From contig NZ_FTMS01000005.1 in assembly GCF_900156105.1 (NCBI RefSeq), positions 62,001-126,000 of the forward strand: a stretch of 64,000 nucleotides of DNA, given 5' to 3'. The notes below the pieces were generated by a model. That model saw only the letters and a list, made by a program, of their open reading frames with translations, ran no database searches and had not been told where the DNA came from. The stretch comes from Alkalispirochaeta americana. GTDB taxonomy: Bacteria > Spirochaetota > Spirochaetia > DSM-27196 > Alkalispirochaetaceae. Position 1 is the first letter of the stretch. Each line of letters begins with the position of its first letter. This document shows, piece after piece, positions 48,650 to 56,573 of the stretch. Both the position numbers and the translations under genes were made by a program.

Positions 48650-48678
48650 TGGACAATTCCATCTCCTTGTACTATAAC
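48650..48678 (+). promoter_or_regulatory. glk promoter, leaderless layout
   Basis: TGGACA - 17 bp - TATAAC, ending eight bases before the ATG at 48687; no Shine-Dalgarno sequence between. Confidence 0.6.
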
Positions 48679-48686
48679 GGCACTCA

Positions 48687-49763
48687 ATGGAACGAAAGGA
48701 ATCATACCAGACAGACCCCACTCTCCAGGAGACCTTTCTGGCCTGTGACGTGGGAGGAACCAACACCAGTTGCGCCCTGGTGGGGCGCAGGGGGACCGGG
48801 TTTACAATTCTTGAACGCTATCAGTACAAGTCGCAGCAGCTCTCCTCCCTGGAAGAGGCCCTGGAGGATGTAAAGGCCAAACTTCCGGCTCTCCCGCCCT
48901 CTCTGAGACCCCGGGCAGCCTGCGTAAGCGGAGCAGGCCCGGTCCGGGCGGGCCGTTGCCATCTTACAAACCTCTCCTGGAACATTGAGCAATCTTCCCT
49001 GGAGTCTCTCCTGGGAATGGCCGTGGCTGTCATAAATGATTTTACCTCGATCAGCTACGGGATTCCTCTCCTGGACACCACCGATTCCGAAAGAATTACA
49101 CGAGTATTCACCCCCCCCGCTGGTTCTCCCGAACCAACGCCTGCTGGACACACCGTGCGGGCCGTGGTGGGAGCGGGGACGGGCCTCGGCGTGGGGTACG
49201 TGGTGGAACACCAGGAGGGGTACATAGCCCTGCCCTCGGAAGGCGGCCATGCTCCCTTCGCTCCCTACGACGATTTCAGCCGGGATCTTCTCGATTTTGT
49301 TTCCCGTCACGAGCCTGCCCCGCCGGGGGCTGAATGCTTCGTCTCCGGTCGGGGGATCACTAACATCCTCAACTTTTTCCGTGAGACGGGCCGGATTCCC
49401 CGGGAATCCCCCCTCGCCTCGCCGCCTCCGGAAACAGATCAGGCCCAACTGGTTTCCCGTGAGGCCGCTCGGGGAGACGCCTGCGCCGGGGAGATCATGC
49501 GCCGTTTTGTCACCAACTACGGCCATGCCGCCAAGGCTGCGGCGCTTCATTTTCTCCCCCTGGGAGGGCTGTATCTTGCGGGAGGAATCGTAACAAAAAA
49601 CGAAGCGTGGTTTCTGGAAGACCACCGCTTCACAGAGGCTTTTCAGGGCAGTTACAGGGAGAACATCCAGGCGCTGCTCCAGAGCATCCCCGTCTTTGTC
49701 GTGCGGGATTACGAAGTCTCCCTGTACGGGGCTGCCTACGGGGCGTATCTGACGACGCGATAA
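48687..49763 (+). CDS. glk: Glucokinase
   Basis: Phosphorylates glucose to glucose-6-phosphate (358 aa), of the E. coli Glk type rather than ROK. Phosphate loop ACDVGGTNTSCALVG at the start, the substrate-site segment VINDFTSISYGI (Asn-Asp with catalytic Asp), and the adenosine-side VVGAGTGLGVGYVV are characteristic; LYLAGGIVTKNEAWF is the late glycine motif. Head of a unit with the UDPGP-family gene 77 bp downstream, and divergent from the DHH gene. The promoter geometry predicts a leaderless message. Confidence 0.9.
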   Translation: MERKESYQTDPTLQETFLACDVGGTNTSCALVGRRGTGFTILERYQYKSQQLSSLEEALEDVKAKLPALPPSLRPRAACVSGAGPVRAGRCHLTNLSWNIEQSSLESLLGMAVAVINDFTSISYGIPLLDTTDSERITRVFTPPAGSPEPTPAGHTVRAVVGAGTGLGVGYVVEHQEGYIALPSEGGHAPFAPYDDFSRDLLDFVSRHEPAPPGAECFVSGRGITNILNFFRETGRIPRESPLASPPPETDQAQLVSREAARGDACAGEIMRRFVTNYGHAAKAAALHFLPLGGLYLAGGIVTKNEAWFLEDHRFTEAFQGSYRENIQALLQSIPVFVVRDYEVSLYGAAYGAYLTTR

Positions 49764-49805
49764 AAACCCGCTCCCACCCCGATAGGAAGCCCTTGCACTG
49801 CCATT

Positions 49806-49823
49806 GGGTGCCACCAGGCACCC
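49806..49823 (+). other. Hairpin between glk and the UDPGP-family gene
   Basis: GGGTGCC-ACCA-GGCACCC, 7-bp perfect stem, three bases upstream of the purine-rich ribosome site AGAGAGGA. No T-run; more likely an mRNA-processing or stabilising hairpin, or a leaky attenuator, than a full terminator. Confidence 0.5.
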
Positions 49824-49840
49824 CCAGAGAGGAACAACCA

Positions 49841-51406
49841 ATGAAGAGTGACAAGACCCCCCAGGACGCAACAACAATCCCCCCGGCTCTGCGACAGCGA
49901 TTACTTGAGTCGGGCCTGGACGCCGACCGATCGATCCAGATCCTGAATAACCTGAACCAGGGCCGCTACGATGCAATCGAACCGATCCGTCCCCAGGGAA
50001 TCCCCCGGATCGACGGGCAACAGGTGATCGACCGAACCGTACCGACAACACTGGCCATCCCCGATGAACGTTACCAGACCCGGCTCCGGGAGCTGGCACC
50101 GGAGATCCCCCTGGAACGCTTTGGCCGCCTGGAAGGGAGCGACCGCCTTTTATCCCAGGAAGATCTTGAAGATATCGGAGTGCTCCTCTACCCGTACCTC
50201 TCCTACGGAGTCCTCAACGGCGGTAGCGCAACCAGCTATGGCGACAGAAAAAAGAACGAGTCCCTCGATCCGGGGCTACTGGATCTCTACCAGGAGGAGT
50301 TCTCCCGGCTGGCGCCGGAGCTTGCGGGAAAGCCCAAGGGAATAACCCCCGCCTGGGTAAACCCCGACGGTTCCCGGGGGGCAAGTTTTCTGGAACTCAA
50401 GTTCCGGATGGTTCTTCTGGCAGGGCTTCGGTACACACGCAGAGCAGCCCGTTTTCGGGTGACGCCTCCCGAGAATTTGACTCCCGGCCTGCCCTTTTTC
50501 GAGATGACCAGCCAGGCCACGGAGGCCCCTCTGCGAGAAGCCTACCAGGCCTTCCTGGAGAGCCCTCTCCTGAAGGACTTCCCCGGCACAAAGAAAGCCC
50601 TCGAGACCGAACACGCCCAGCAACCCCTTCTGGCGGCTTTTACCCACAGTAGCCAGGGACGTCCCCGAGCGATCTTTGCAGAAGCCTTCGGGAAACCCGG
50701 AGAACCTCTGGGCCTCCCCGGGGGCCACGGCCAGAACTTCTCCGTCCTGGCACCGATCTACCGAAAACTTTTTGCCCGAGGAAAACGCTTTGTCTATATC
50801 GGAAATGTGGATAACCTGGGATTTACCCTGGACCCGGTGTCGCTGGCGATCACAGCTCTGCGCCAGGCCCCCGGAGCCTTCGATTTTTCCTTCCGCACTC
50901 CCGTGGACGTAAAAGGAGGCGTTCTCGTATTCGACCAGCAGGGCAAGCTCAACTGCGCCGATATCGGCGCGGCCATATCCAGGGAGGACGTTCTTGCGGC
51001 GGAGGAACAGGGTGATCGGATACTTTTCAACTGCGCCACAGGCCTTTTGGACCTGGAATACCTGACGAACCACCTGGACCGGATTATCCGGGATCTGCCC
51101 ATGCGGATTTCCGATCAGGACAAGGATGCGGGGCGTTACAGCCAGGCCGAACAGGTCACCTGGGAGGTGATTGCCATGCTGGAAAAACCCCTGGTCTTCG
51201 GAATTGATAAATACCGGCGCTTTCTTGCAGCCAAGATGCTCCTGGAGACGCTTCTCACCAGCGGCCTGCACCTCGAGAAAGCCCGGGAGCTGCAACCTAC
51301 GGTGGACCAGCTCTCACAGGGACTGGAGCGGCTTCTGAGGGAAGAATACGGCATGAACCTTGAAAAGGGGCGATGGGTACCCCAAAGCCCTCAGGAAGTG
51401 CTCTGA
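49841..51406 (+). CDS. UDPGP-family nucleotidyltransferase (UDP-sugar pyrophosphorylase-like)
   Basis: Predicted UTP:sugar-1-phosphate uridylyltransferase of the eukaryotic-like UDPGP family (521 aa). Evidence: an NTP-binding loop VLNGGSATSYGDRKKNESL in the position of the family's NGGLGTSMG-CKGPKS, FVYIGNVDNLGFTLDP (the NIDNLG sugar-nucleotide site), PVDVKGGVLVFD and the final KGRWVP. The loop is altered (S and A at usually Leu/Gly positions), so activity and sugar are uncertain; UDP-glucose or UDP-GlcNAc are the obvious candidates. ATG 49841 has AGAGAGGA upstream; the frame is open 78 codons upstream but that overlaps glk. Probably cotranscribed with glk, linking glucose phosphate to cell-envelope precursors. 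Confidence 0.8.
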   Translation: MKSDKTPQDATTIPPALRQRLLESGLDADRSIQILNNLNQGRYDAIEPIRPQGIPRIDGQQVIDRTVPTTLAIPDERYQTRLRELAPEIPLERFGRLEGSDRLLSQEDLEDIGVLLYPYLSYGVLNGGSATSYGDRKKNESLDPGLLDLYQEEFSRLAPELAGKPKGITPAWVNPDGSRGASFLELKFRMVLLAGLRYTRRAARFRVTPPENLTPGLPFFEMTSQATEAPLREAYQAFLESPLLKDFPGTKKALETEHAQQPLLAAFTHSSQGRPRAIFAEAFGKPGEPLGLPGGHGQNFSVLAPIYRKLFARGKRFVYIGNVDNLGFTLDPVSLAITALRQAPGAFDFSFRTPVDVKGGVLVFDQQGKLNCADIGAAISREDVLAAEEQGDRILFNCATGLLDLEYLTNHLDRIIRDLPMRISDQDKDAGRYSQAEQVTWEVIAMLEKPLVFGIDKYRRFLAAKMLLETLLTSGLHLEKARELQPTVDQLSQGLERLLREEYGMNLEKGRWVPQSPQEVL

Positions 51407-51508
51407 CCGCGTCTGGCCGGCCGGAACTCCCGGACCGACCGGAACTCTCGGGCGGCCAAGAACGGGGCACCCGGAAGCGCTCCGGGAACCTGAAGCAACA
51501 GAAAGGTT

Positions 51509-52033
51509 TCAGGAGCCCTGGAAATCCCGGTACAGGAGACTGTGCTGGATTCCCTGGTTATTCTGATACTTTCCGCTCTGGTAGGGCTCGTAGGCCCCCT
51601 CCAGGGTGTGGTAGAAGATCTGGCAGATCTCTACCCCTGCGTAGATGCGGATCGGCTGCACGCAGAACATCTCCAGCGTCCAGAATCCGCGAAACCCCAC
51701 ATCACCAAATCCGGCCGTAACATGAATAAAGAGACCTAACCGCCCCACCGAGGAGCGGCCCTCCAGCATCGGAACAAACCCGTCGGTAGCAGTAAACTCC
51801 ACAGTTCGGCCCAGATACAACTTCTGGGGCTCCAGGAGCAATCCCTCGGGGGGAATCGAAACCTCATCGGAGAAGTTTTCTACCCGCATATCCAGCGTTC
51901 TGTTTCGGTATACCCGAAGCATGTTGTGGAGTTTGAGGTTATAGCTGTTCGGATTGAGCTGACTATCGCTGAAGGGATCGATAACGATCCGCTCGCCCAG
52001 GTGGGACTTGATTTCGCGTCCCGACAGAATCAC
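51509..52033 (-). CDS. dcd: dCTP deaminase
   Basis: Deaminates dCTP to dUTP for thymidylate synthesis (174 aa, normal length). The trimeric dUTPase-like fold is evident: QLNPNSYNLKLHN, the catalytic segment MLEGRSSVGRLGLFIHVTAG and GFWTLEMF. GTG start at 52033 with GGAGGGG just upstream. Last gene of the minus-strand series that begins with the DAHP synthase, 74 bp after the small basic protein gene. The 100-bp gap on its 3' side (51407-51508) has short CCGGAACTC repeats and a weak stem but no gene. Confidence 0.93.
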   Translation of the reverse strand: MILSGREIKSHLGERIVIDPFSDSQLNPNSYNLKLHNMLRVYRNRTLDMRVENFSDEVSIPPEGLLLEPQKLYLGRTVEFTATDGFVPMLEGRSSVGRLGLFIHVTAGFGDVGFRGFWTLEMFCVQPIRIYAGVEICQIFYHTLEGAYEPYQSGKYQNNQGIQHSLLYRDFQGS

Positions 52034-52107
52034 GAAGCCCCTCCCTGCGAGCGGTGTCCATACAACCGCCGCGTTGGATCGCGACGAACCAGTTTCAAGG
52101 GGATGCC

Positions 52108-52278
52108 TTACATCAGGTCTTTGGGACGACGCCCCTGATGACCCGTTTTTTCACAGACAGCGAAGTGGCGCATTTTCCCGTTCTCGAAGGTACTCTTCAT
52201 AACAATCTTGCCACCCCACCGACTCATCAAGTCCTGTGCACCCTCACGGCGGGCGTTCTTTGAAATTTTCCCTGCCAT
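52108..52278 (-). CDS. Small basic protein of unknown function (56 aa)
   Basis: A short gene supported by a full AGGAGG eight bases before its ATG. The product is strongly basic (MAGKISKNARREGAQDLMSR at the start; many Lys/Arg, one Cys) and ends KTGHQGRRPKDLM. I do not recognise the family. Size and charge would fit a nucleic-acid- or ribosome-associated protein, but this is only inference. It lies between folB and dcd on the same strand (107 and 74 bp gaps). Confidence 0.7.
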   Translation of the reverse strand: MAGKISKNARREGAQDLMSRWGGKIVMKSTFENGKMRHFAVCEKTGHQGRRPKDLM

Positions 52279-52385
52279 TTGTTTGCCTCCTCTATCAGAC
52301 ACATAGAAGCGCCGATGTTTACCGGCGCTGCGGTACTATGGCAAAATACGGCGTCTCTTGCAAGGGCAGAAGCCCTTTTTTAGGA

Positions 52386-52745
52386 TTATTCCTGCGCCGT
52401 ATCAAACCGAACATAACTAACCGCCGAACCGGACATCGCCCGGGGCTTGCGGAGCTCCACAATGACCCGTCTCACTACAGGATACGAAGTTGTAATCAGC
52501 GAGGCAACCCCAACTGCCGCAGCCTCGAGCAAACCGTAGCGACTTTCCCGCAGATGGTCCGCGACAAGACGCGCCACCGCCGAATAGTCCACCGCATCGG
52601 CCAGATCGTCGCGAGCGGCAGCGCGGGAGAAATCATACTCCATTGCAAGATCGACCACCAGGGGTTGCTCGGCCTGGCGCTCGGCAGGGCGAACGCCGAT
52701 GATGCAGGAGACCTCCTGGTCCCGAAAGCCCGTTGTTCCGCGCAT
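52386..52745 (-). CDS. folB: Dihydroneopterin aldolase
   Basis: Folate-pathway aldolase cleaving 7,8-dihydroneopterin (119 aa). The family signature DAVDYSAVARLVADHLRE with the following RYGLLEAAAVGVASLI is clear, as is CIIGVRPAERQAEQPLVVDL near the start. Its ATG directly abuts the proB stop with no spacer, so it is translationally coupled to proB. Confidence 0.92.
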   Translation of the reverse strand: MRGTTGFRDQEVSCIIGVRPAERQAEQPLVVDLAMEYDFSRAAARDDLADAVDYSAVARLVADHLRESRYGLLEAAAVGVASLITTSYPVVRRVIVELRKPRAMSGSAVSYVRFDTAQE

Positions 52746-53888
52746 CTACCTGGCCTCCTCCGGGGAAATCCTCGACATATCCTGATCGTCCTCAAAGAAG
52801 ACCATATCCTCGGGACGGGCGATGATGCGCCGGGAGCGGCCCGTTGCAAGAATCTCTCCAGCCTCGGAGGTGTGCTTTCCGGCCAGCGCCTCAAGCTCGC
52901 TACTTGAAAAAGACGAAACGATCTTCACTCCCTCATTTACCATCACCACCGAACCAGCCTCAAAGGATCCTTCCACAGCGACGATCCCCGAGGGAAGGAG
53001 GCTGTTGTGGTTTCTGATCGCCTTCATGGCCCCGGAATCGACGATGATTTTTCCCCGGGGTGCGCTGTGGAGAAGCCAGCGGGAGCGGTTCTTCAGCCTT
53101 CGACGAGCGCCAAAGACGGTTCCGACCTCTTCCCCCTCGAGGATTCGTGCCAGAACACGCTCCTCCCGACCATGAGCAAGGATCACGCGGCACCCTCCCT
53201 CGGCAGCGATCTGGACAGCTCGCAACTTGGTGGCCATCCCTCCTGTGCCCAGCGATGACCCGGCCCTCCCGGCGGCGGCGATCATGACAGGTGTCACCGA
53301 CTCTACCCGGGAGATCAGCTCCGCCTCGGGGCTGGTTCGGGGATCGGCCGAGTAGTAGCCCGGAACGTCGCTCAGAAGAACCAGAAGCTCGGCGTCGACC
53401 TTGCTGGCGATAAGTGCGCTGAGTTGATCGTTATCTCCAAAGGCCCGAGATATTTCAGCCACGGCCACGCTGTCGTTTTCATTGAAAACGGGCAACACTC
53501 CCAGTTCCAGAAGGCGTTCCACAGCATTTCGCATCTGAACGTAGCTCGTCCGGTCGTTCAGAACCTCCCGGGTCAGCAGGACCTGGGCGATTGGCACACC
53601 CTGGCGGGAAAAACTCTCGCGATAGACCTGCATCAGCAAAGGTTGCCCCACGGCCGCGCAGGCCTGCCGGAGCACTACATCCTGAACACGTCCGGTGATC
53701 CCCAGTTCCCTGGCCCCCAACCCGATCGCTCCGGAGGAGACCAGGCAGACCTCACGTCCCGCCGAGCGAAGTGCGGCGATCTGTTGAGCCAGTTCCTCAA
53801 TGTACGCCCGGTCTATCCGGTCATTCAGGGTGAGAACATTGGTACCAACCTTCACCACAACCCGGCGAAGCCCCTCAAAATTACGCAT
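52746..53888 (-). CDS. proB: Glutamate 5-kinase
   Basis: First enzyme of proline synthesis, making gamma-glutamyl phosphate (380 aa with a C-terminal PUA domain, as in E. coli). Kinase motifs: RRVVVKVGTNVLT at the start, VCLVSSGAIGLGARELG, VPVFNENDSVAVAEISRAFGDNDQLSALIA and GTGGMATKLRAV. The PUA domain begins near IIVDSGAMKAIRN. ATG 53888 overlaps the proA stop by eight bases. The upstream-extended frame lies wholly inside proA and is discounted. Confidence 0.95.
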   Translation of the reverse strand: MRNFEGLRRVVVKVGTNVLTLNDRIDRAYIEELAQQIAALRSAGREVCLVSSGAIGLGARELGITGRVQDVVLRQACAAVGQPLLMQVYRESFSRQGVPIAQVLLTREVLNDRTSYVQMRNAVERLLELGVLPVFNENDSVAVAEISRAFGDNDQLSALIASKVDAELLVLLSDVPGYYSADPRTSPEAELISRVESVTPVMIAAAGRAGSSLGTGGMATKLRAVQIAAEGGCRVILAHGREERVLARILEGEEVGTVFGARRRLKNRSRWLLHSAPRGKIIVDSGAMKAIRNHNSLLPSGIVAVEGSFEAGSVVMVNEGVKIVSSFSSSELEALAGKHTSEAGEILATGRSRRIIARPEDMVFFEDDQDMSRISPEEAR

Positions 53889-55209
53889 CGTCCTCCCCGG
53901 AACAGGAACTCTCCCGAAGCGGAAGCTCCCGGTGAGTAAAAGACCGCACCCCCGAAGCGTAATCGGCCACAATGTGGCCTGCCCCGGCAAGAATCCATTT
54001 GGAACTTAAAAGGCCCTCCACTCCCACGGGTCCCCGGGCATGAATGCGGGTAGTACTGACTCCCACTTCTGCACCCAAACCGTAGCGAAAACCATCGGCA
54101 AAGCGGGTGCTGGCGTTCCACATGACCGAGGCTGAATCAACCTCGGCGATAAACCGCCGGGCCCGGTCCTCGTCGGTGGTGACGATGGCATCGGTATGAC
54201 CGCTACCCCAGGTATTAATGTGATCCACCGCTTCCTGAAGAGAATCGACGACCCGGACCGCCAGAATCTTGTCCAGATACTCCGCAGCCCAATCCTCATC
54301 GGAGGCAGCCTCGATCCCCGGGAGAACCTCCCGGGTACGGGGACATCCCCGCAAGGCCACGCCCTGATCCTGCAACGCCCGGGCCACGTCAGGCAAGAGC
54401 CGGGAGAGCTCATCCTGATGAATCAGAAGCGTCTCGGCGGCGTTGCAGACCGCCTCGTACTGGGTCTTGGCGTCCACCGTCACAGCCCGAGCCACGGCCG
54501 GATCGGCACTGCGGTCCAGATAGACATGGCACACTCCATCAGCGTGGCCCAGCACGGGTATTCGGGTATTGTCCATAATGAACCGGACAAAGTCGTTGGA
54601 GCCTCGAGGGATAATCAGATCGATCCAGCCATCGAGCCGAAGCAATTCCCCCACATCCTGACGAGTCTCGATCAGGGCCAGCCATCCCGGGGGGATTCCT
54701 GCCGAGACGGCGGCATCGTGAATAATCCTGGCCAGGACACGATTGCTTTCCAGGGCCTCGGAACCACCCTTGAGAATCACCCCGTTGCCGCTTTTCAGCG
54801 CCAGGGAAGCGATCTGGATAAGTGCATCGGGCCTGGATTCGAAGATCATGGCGATCACCCCGATGGGCGTTGTCCTGCGCGTGAGAAGAAGCCCCTGGTC
54901 AAGCTCGCGGCGTTCCAGGACGGTTCCCACCGGATCGGGAAGAGCTGTCACCGAACGAAGGCCTTCCAGGGCCTGGCGTCGCTTCTCGGGACCAAAACTC
55001 AACCGGCGTTGCAGGGGATCAGCCAGATTCGCTTCGCGGGCCCGGGCACAATCAACCTGGTTGGCCGATTCTATCTGCCGATCGGCCGCCTCCAGGGCCC
55101 GGGCAACCTCTTTCAGCGCGGCATCCCGGACCCGACCGGAGCAAGCTGCCAGCACCCGGGCTGCCCCCCGAACCCCTCGGGCCCGATCTTCTACGGTGGA
55201 TCTGCTCAT
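53881..55209 (-). CDS. proA: Gamma-glutamyl phosphate reductase
   Basis: Second proline enzyme, reducing gamma-glutamyl phosphate to glutamate semialdehyde with NADPH (442 aa). Aldehyde-dehydrogenase-like segments PIGVIAMIFESRPDALIQIA, GNGVILKGGSEALESNR, DLIIPRGSNDFVRFI, and the catalytic-Cys region TQYEAVCNAAETLLIH are all intact; the C-terminal RFADGFRYGLGAEVGVST is characteristic. ATGA overlap with the DAHP synthase stop upstream and eight-base overlap with proB downstream. The gene order proA-proB is reversed relative to most operons. Confidence 0.96.
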   Translation of the reverse strand: MSRSTVEDRARGVRGAARVLAACSGRVRDAALKEVARALEAADRQIESANQVDCARAREANLADPLQRRLSFGPEKRRQALEGLRSVTALPDPVGTVLERRELDQGLLLTRRTTPIGVIAMIFESRPDALIQIASLALKSGNGVILKGGSEALESNRVLARIIHDAAVSAGIPPGWLALIETRQDVGELLRLDGWIDLIIPRGSNDFVRFIMDNTRIPVLGHADGVCHVYLDRSADPAVARAVTVDAKTQYEAVCNAAETLLIHQDELSRLLPDVARALQDQGVALRGCPRTREVLPGIEAASDEDWAAEYLDKILAVRVVDSLQEAVDHINTWGSGHTDAIVTTDEDRARRFIAEVDSASVMWNASTRFADGFRYGLGAEVGVSTTRIHARGPVGVEGLLSSKWILAGAGHIVADYASGVRSFTHRELPLRESSCSGEDDA

Positions 55210-56300
55210 TTCGCACCTCCCCCCCGTGTGTGCAGGGCATCACCCGGGCCGGTATCGTTGCGTAACCGCCCGGCAGCCTCCCTGAGAAGCCCCACCGTCT
55301 CGTCCCAGCCGATGCAGGCATCGGTAATGGACTGGCCATAGACAAGCCGGGATGGATCTCCTGCAAGATCCTGACGCCCGGCCACAAGGTTGCTCTCCAG
55401 CATGAACCCCGTGATAGATCGCCTTCCCCCAAGCCGCTGATCCAGGATCGACGAGAGAACCTTTGTCTGCCGCCGGGGGTCTTTTTCGCTGTTTCCGTGG
55501 CTGCAATCCACCAGGATGTTCAAGGGCAGATCCATGGAACGCAGAAGCTCCTCGACCCGCACAATATCCCAGCTCTGATAGTTGGGGCCGCCCCGCCCTC
55601 CCCGAAGGATAACGTGGACGGCTCTGTTGCCGGTGGTATGAATCACGGCGGTGCTGCCTTCCTGATCGATCCCGATAAAGCTGTGGGGCCGGAGAGAGCT
55701 GATCATGGCGTTCAGGGCAGTCTCGATACTTCCATCGGTGCCGTTTTTAAACCCCACAGGCATGGAGAGACCACTGGCCATCTCACGGTGCGTCTGGCTT
55801 TCGATCGTGCGGGCTCCGATGGAGGCCCAGGAGACCAGATCATCGATGTACTGGGGAACGATCGGATCCAGCATCTCGCTACCGGCGGGAACTCCCATGG
55901 CGGTGACCGCCAGAAGAATCTCCCGGGCTGTATGAAGCCCCTGATCGATATCGTAACTACCGTCCAGATTGGGGTCCAGAATAAGTCCCCGCCACCCCAG
56001 GGCAGTGCGGGGTTTCTCGAAGTAGACCCTCATCACCAGGAGCAGGACATCGGAGAGCTCTTCCTGAAGGACCCTGATCTTCCGGGCATAGTCGATGGCA
56101 GAGCGACCGTCGTGGATCGAGCAGGGCCCCACTACCGCCACCATCCGGGGGTCACGGCCCTCCAGGATATCGGTGATCTCCCGGCGGCTTCTCAGGACCG
56201 TCTCGGCGCAGGCATCGCTGATAGGCAGGCGCCTCTTGAGTTCAGCCGGTGCCAGCAGAGGCGACTCGGCAGTTACATGTATATCACTGATCTTCGGCAT
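55206..56300 (-). CDS. 3-deoxy-7-phosphoheptulonate synthase (class I DAHP synthase)
   Basis: First step of the shikimate pathway, condensing PEP and erythrose-4-phosphate (364 aa, AroF/G/H type). Diagnostic stretches: VVGPCSIHDGRSAIDYARKI, MRVYFEKPRTALGWRGLI, the ESQTHREMASGLSMPVGFKN loop and LVDCSHGNSEKDPRRQ. The metal ligands (Cys in GPCSIHD, His in CSHGNS, and later Glu/Asp) are present; feedback specificity (Phe, Tyr, Trp) cannot be told. ATG 56300 is preferred over GTG 56318 because a promoter places transcription start next to it. Head of the aro-proA-proB-folB chain. Confidence 0.93.
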   Translation of the reverse strand: MPKISDIHVTAESPLLAPAELKRRLPISDACAETVLRSRREITDILEGRDPRMVAVVGPCSIHDGRSAIDYARKIRVLQEELSDVLLLVMRVYFEKPRTALGWRGLILDPNLDGSYDIDQGLHTAREILLAVTAMGVPAGSEMLDPIVPQYIDDLVSWASIGARTIESQTHREMASGLSMPVGFKNGTDGSIETALNAMISSLRPHSFIGIDQEGSTAVIHTTGNRAVHVILRGGRGGPNYQSWDIVRVEELLRSMDLPLNILVDCSHGNSEKDPRRQTKVLSSILDQRLGGRRSITGFMLESNLVAGRQDLAGDPSRLVYGQSITDACIGWDETVGLLREAAGRLRNDTGPGDALHTRGGGAK

Positions 56301-56307
56301 ACCCGAG

Positions 56308-56336
56308 AGAGTACCCACTCCGGCGATCCCTGTCGA
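56308..56336 (-). promoter_or_regulatory. DAHP synthase promoter, leaderless layout
   Basis: Minus strand TCGACA - 17 bp - TACTCT, ending seven bases before ATG 56300. The -10 is weak (three mismatches), but spacing is exact and no ribosome site is present. Confidence 0.45.
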
Positions 56337-56430
56337 TACCGTGGCACACCACAGGCCAGTGGTTTCCCCCGGGACTTATCTTGAGAGCTCAATCGGGTGG
56401 GTGACTCGGGAGACTCTTTTCGGGCTTCCA

Positions 56431-56534
56431 GGGTTGCGGGGCTGCGGGTTTCCGGGGTTGCGGGGCTGCGGGGCTGCGGGTTTCCGGGGTTCCGGGGTTG
56501 CGGGGCTGCGGGTTTCCGGGGTTCCGGGGTTGCG
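56431..56534. repeat. Tandem array of thirteen 8-bp units
   Basis: Uninterrupted octamers of the types GGGTTGCG, GGGCTGCG, GGTTTCCG and GGGTTCCG, consensus GGGNTNCG. They are ordered as partial copies of a 32-bp higher-order unit (GGGTTGCG GGGCTGCG, then GGTTTCCG GGGTTCCG). The array fills most of the 273-bp gap between the DAHP synthase and asnS starts and ends four bases before the asnS -35 element. Confidence 0.93.
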
Positions 56535-56537
56535 CTC

Positions 56538-56566
56538 TTGCCTCGGGGGCTCCCCTGTGATACCTA
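56538..56566 (+). promoter_or_regulatory. asnS promoter, leaderless layout
   Basis: TTGCCT - 17 bp - TACCTA, ending seven bases before ATG 56574, without a Shine-Dalgarno sequence. The -10 is poor; the -35 is identical to those at 33708 and 61218. Confidence 0.5.
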
Positions 56567-56573
56567 TTACCTC

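Noticed and set aside
56431-56534. CRISPR-like array
   Set aside because: Units are contiguous 8-mers with no spacers and no cas genes are nearby.
56397-56573. N-terminal extension of asnS through the octamer array
   Set aside because: It would add a Gly/Arg-rich repetitive stretch absent from AsnRS; the ATG at 56574 fits the family N-terminus and the promoter position.
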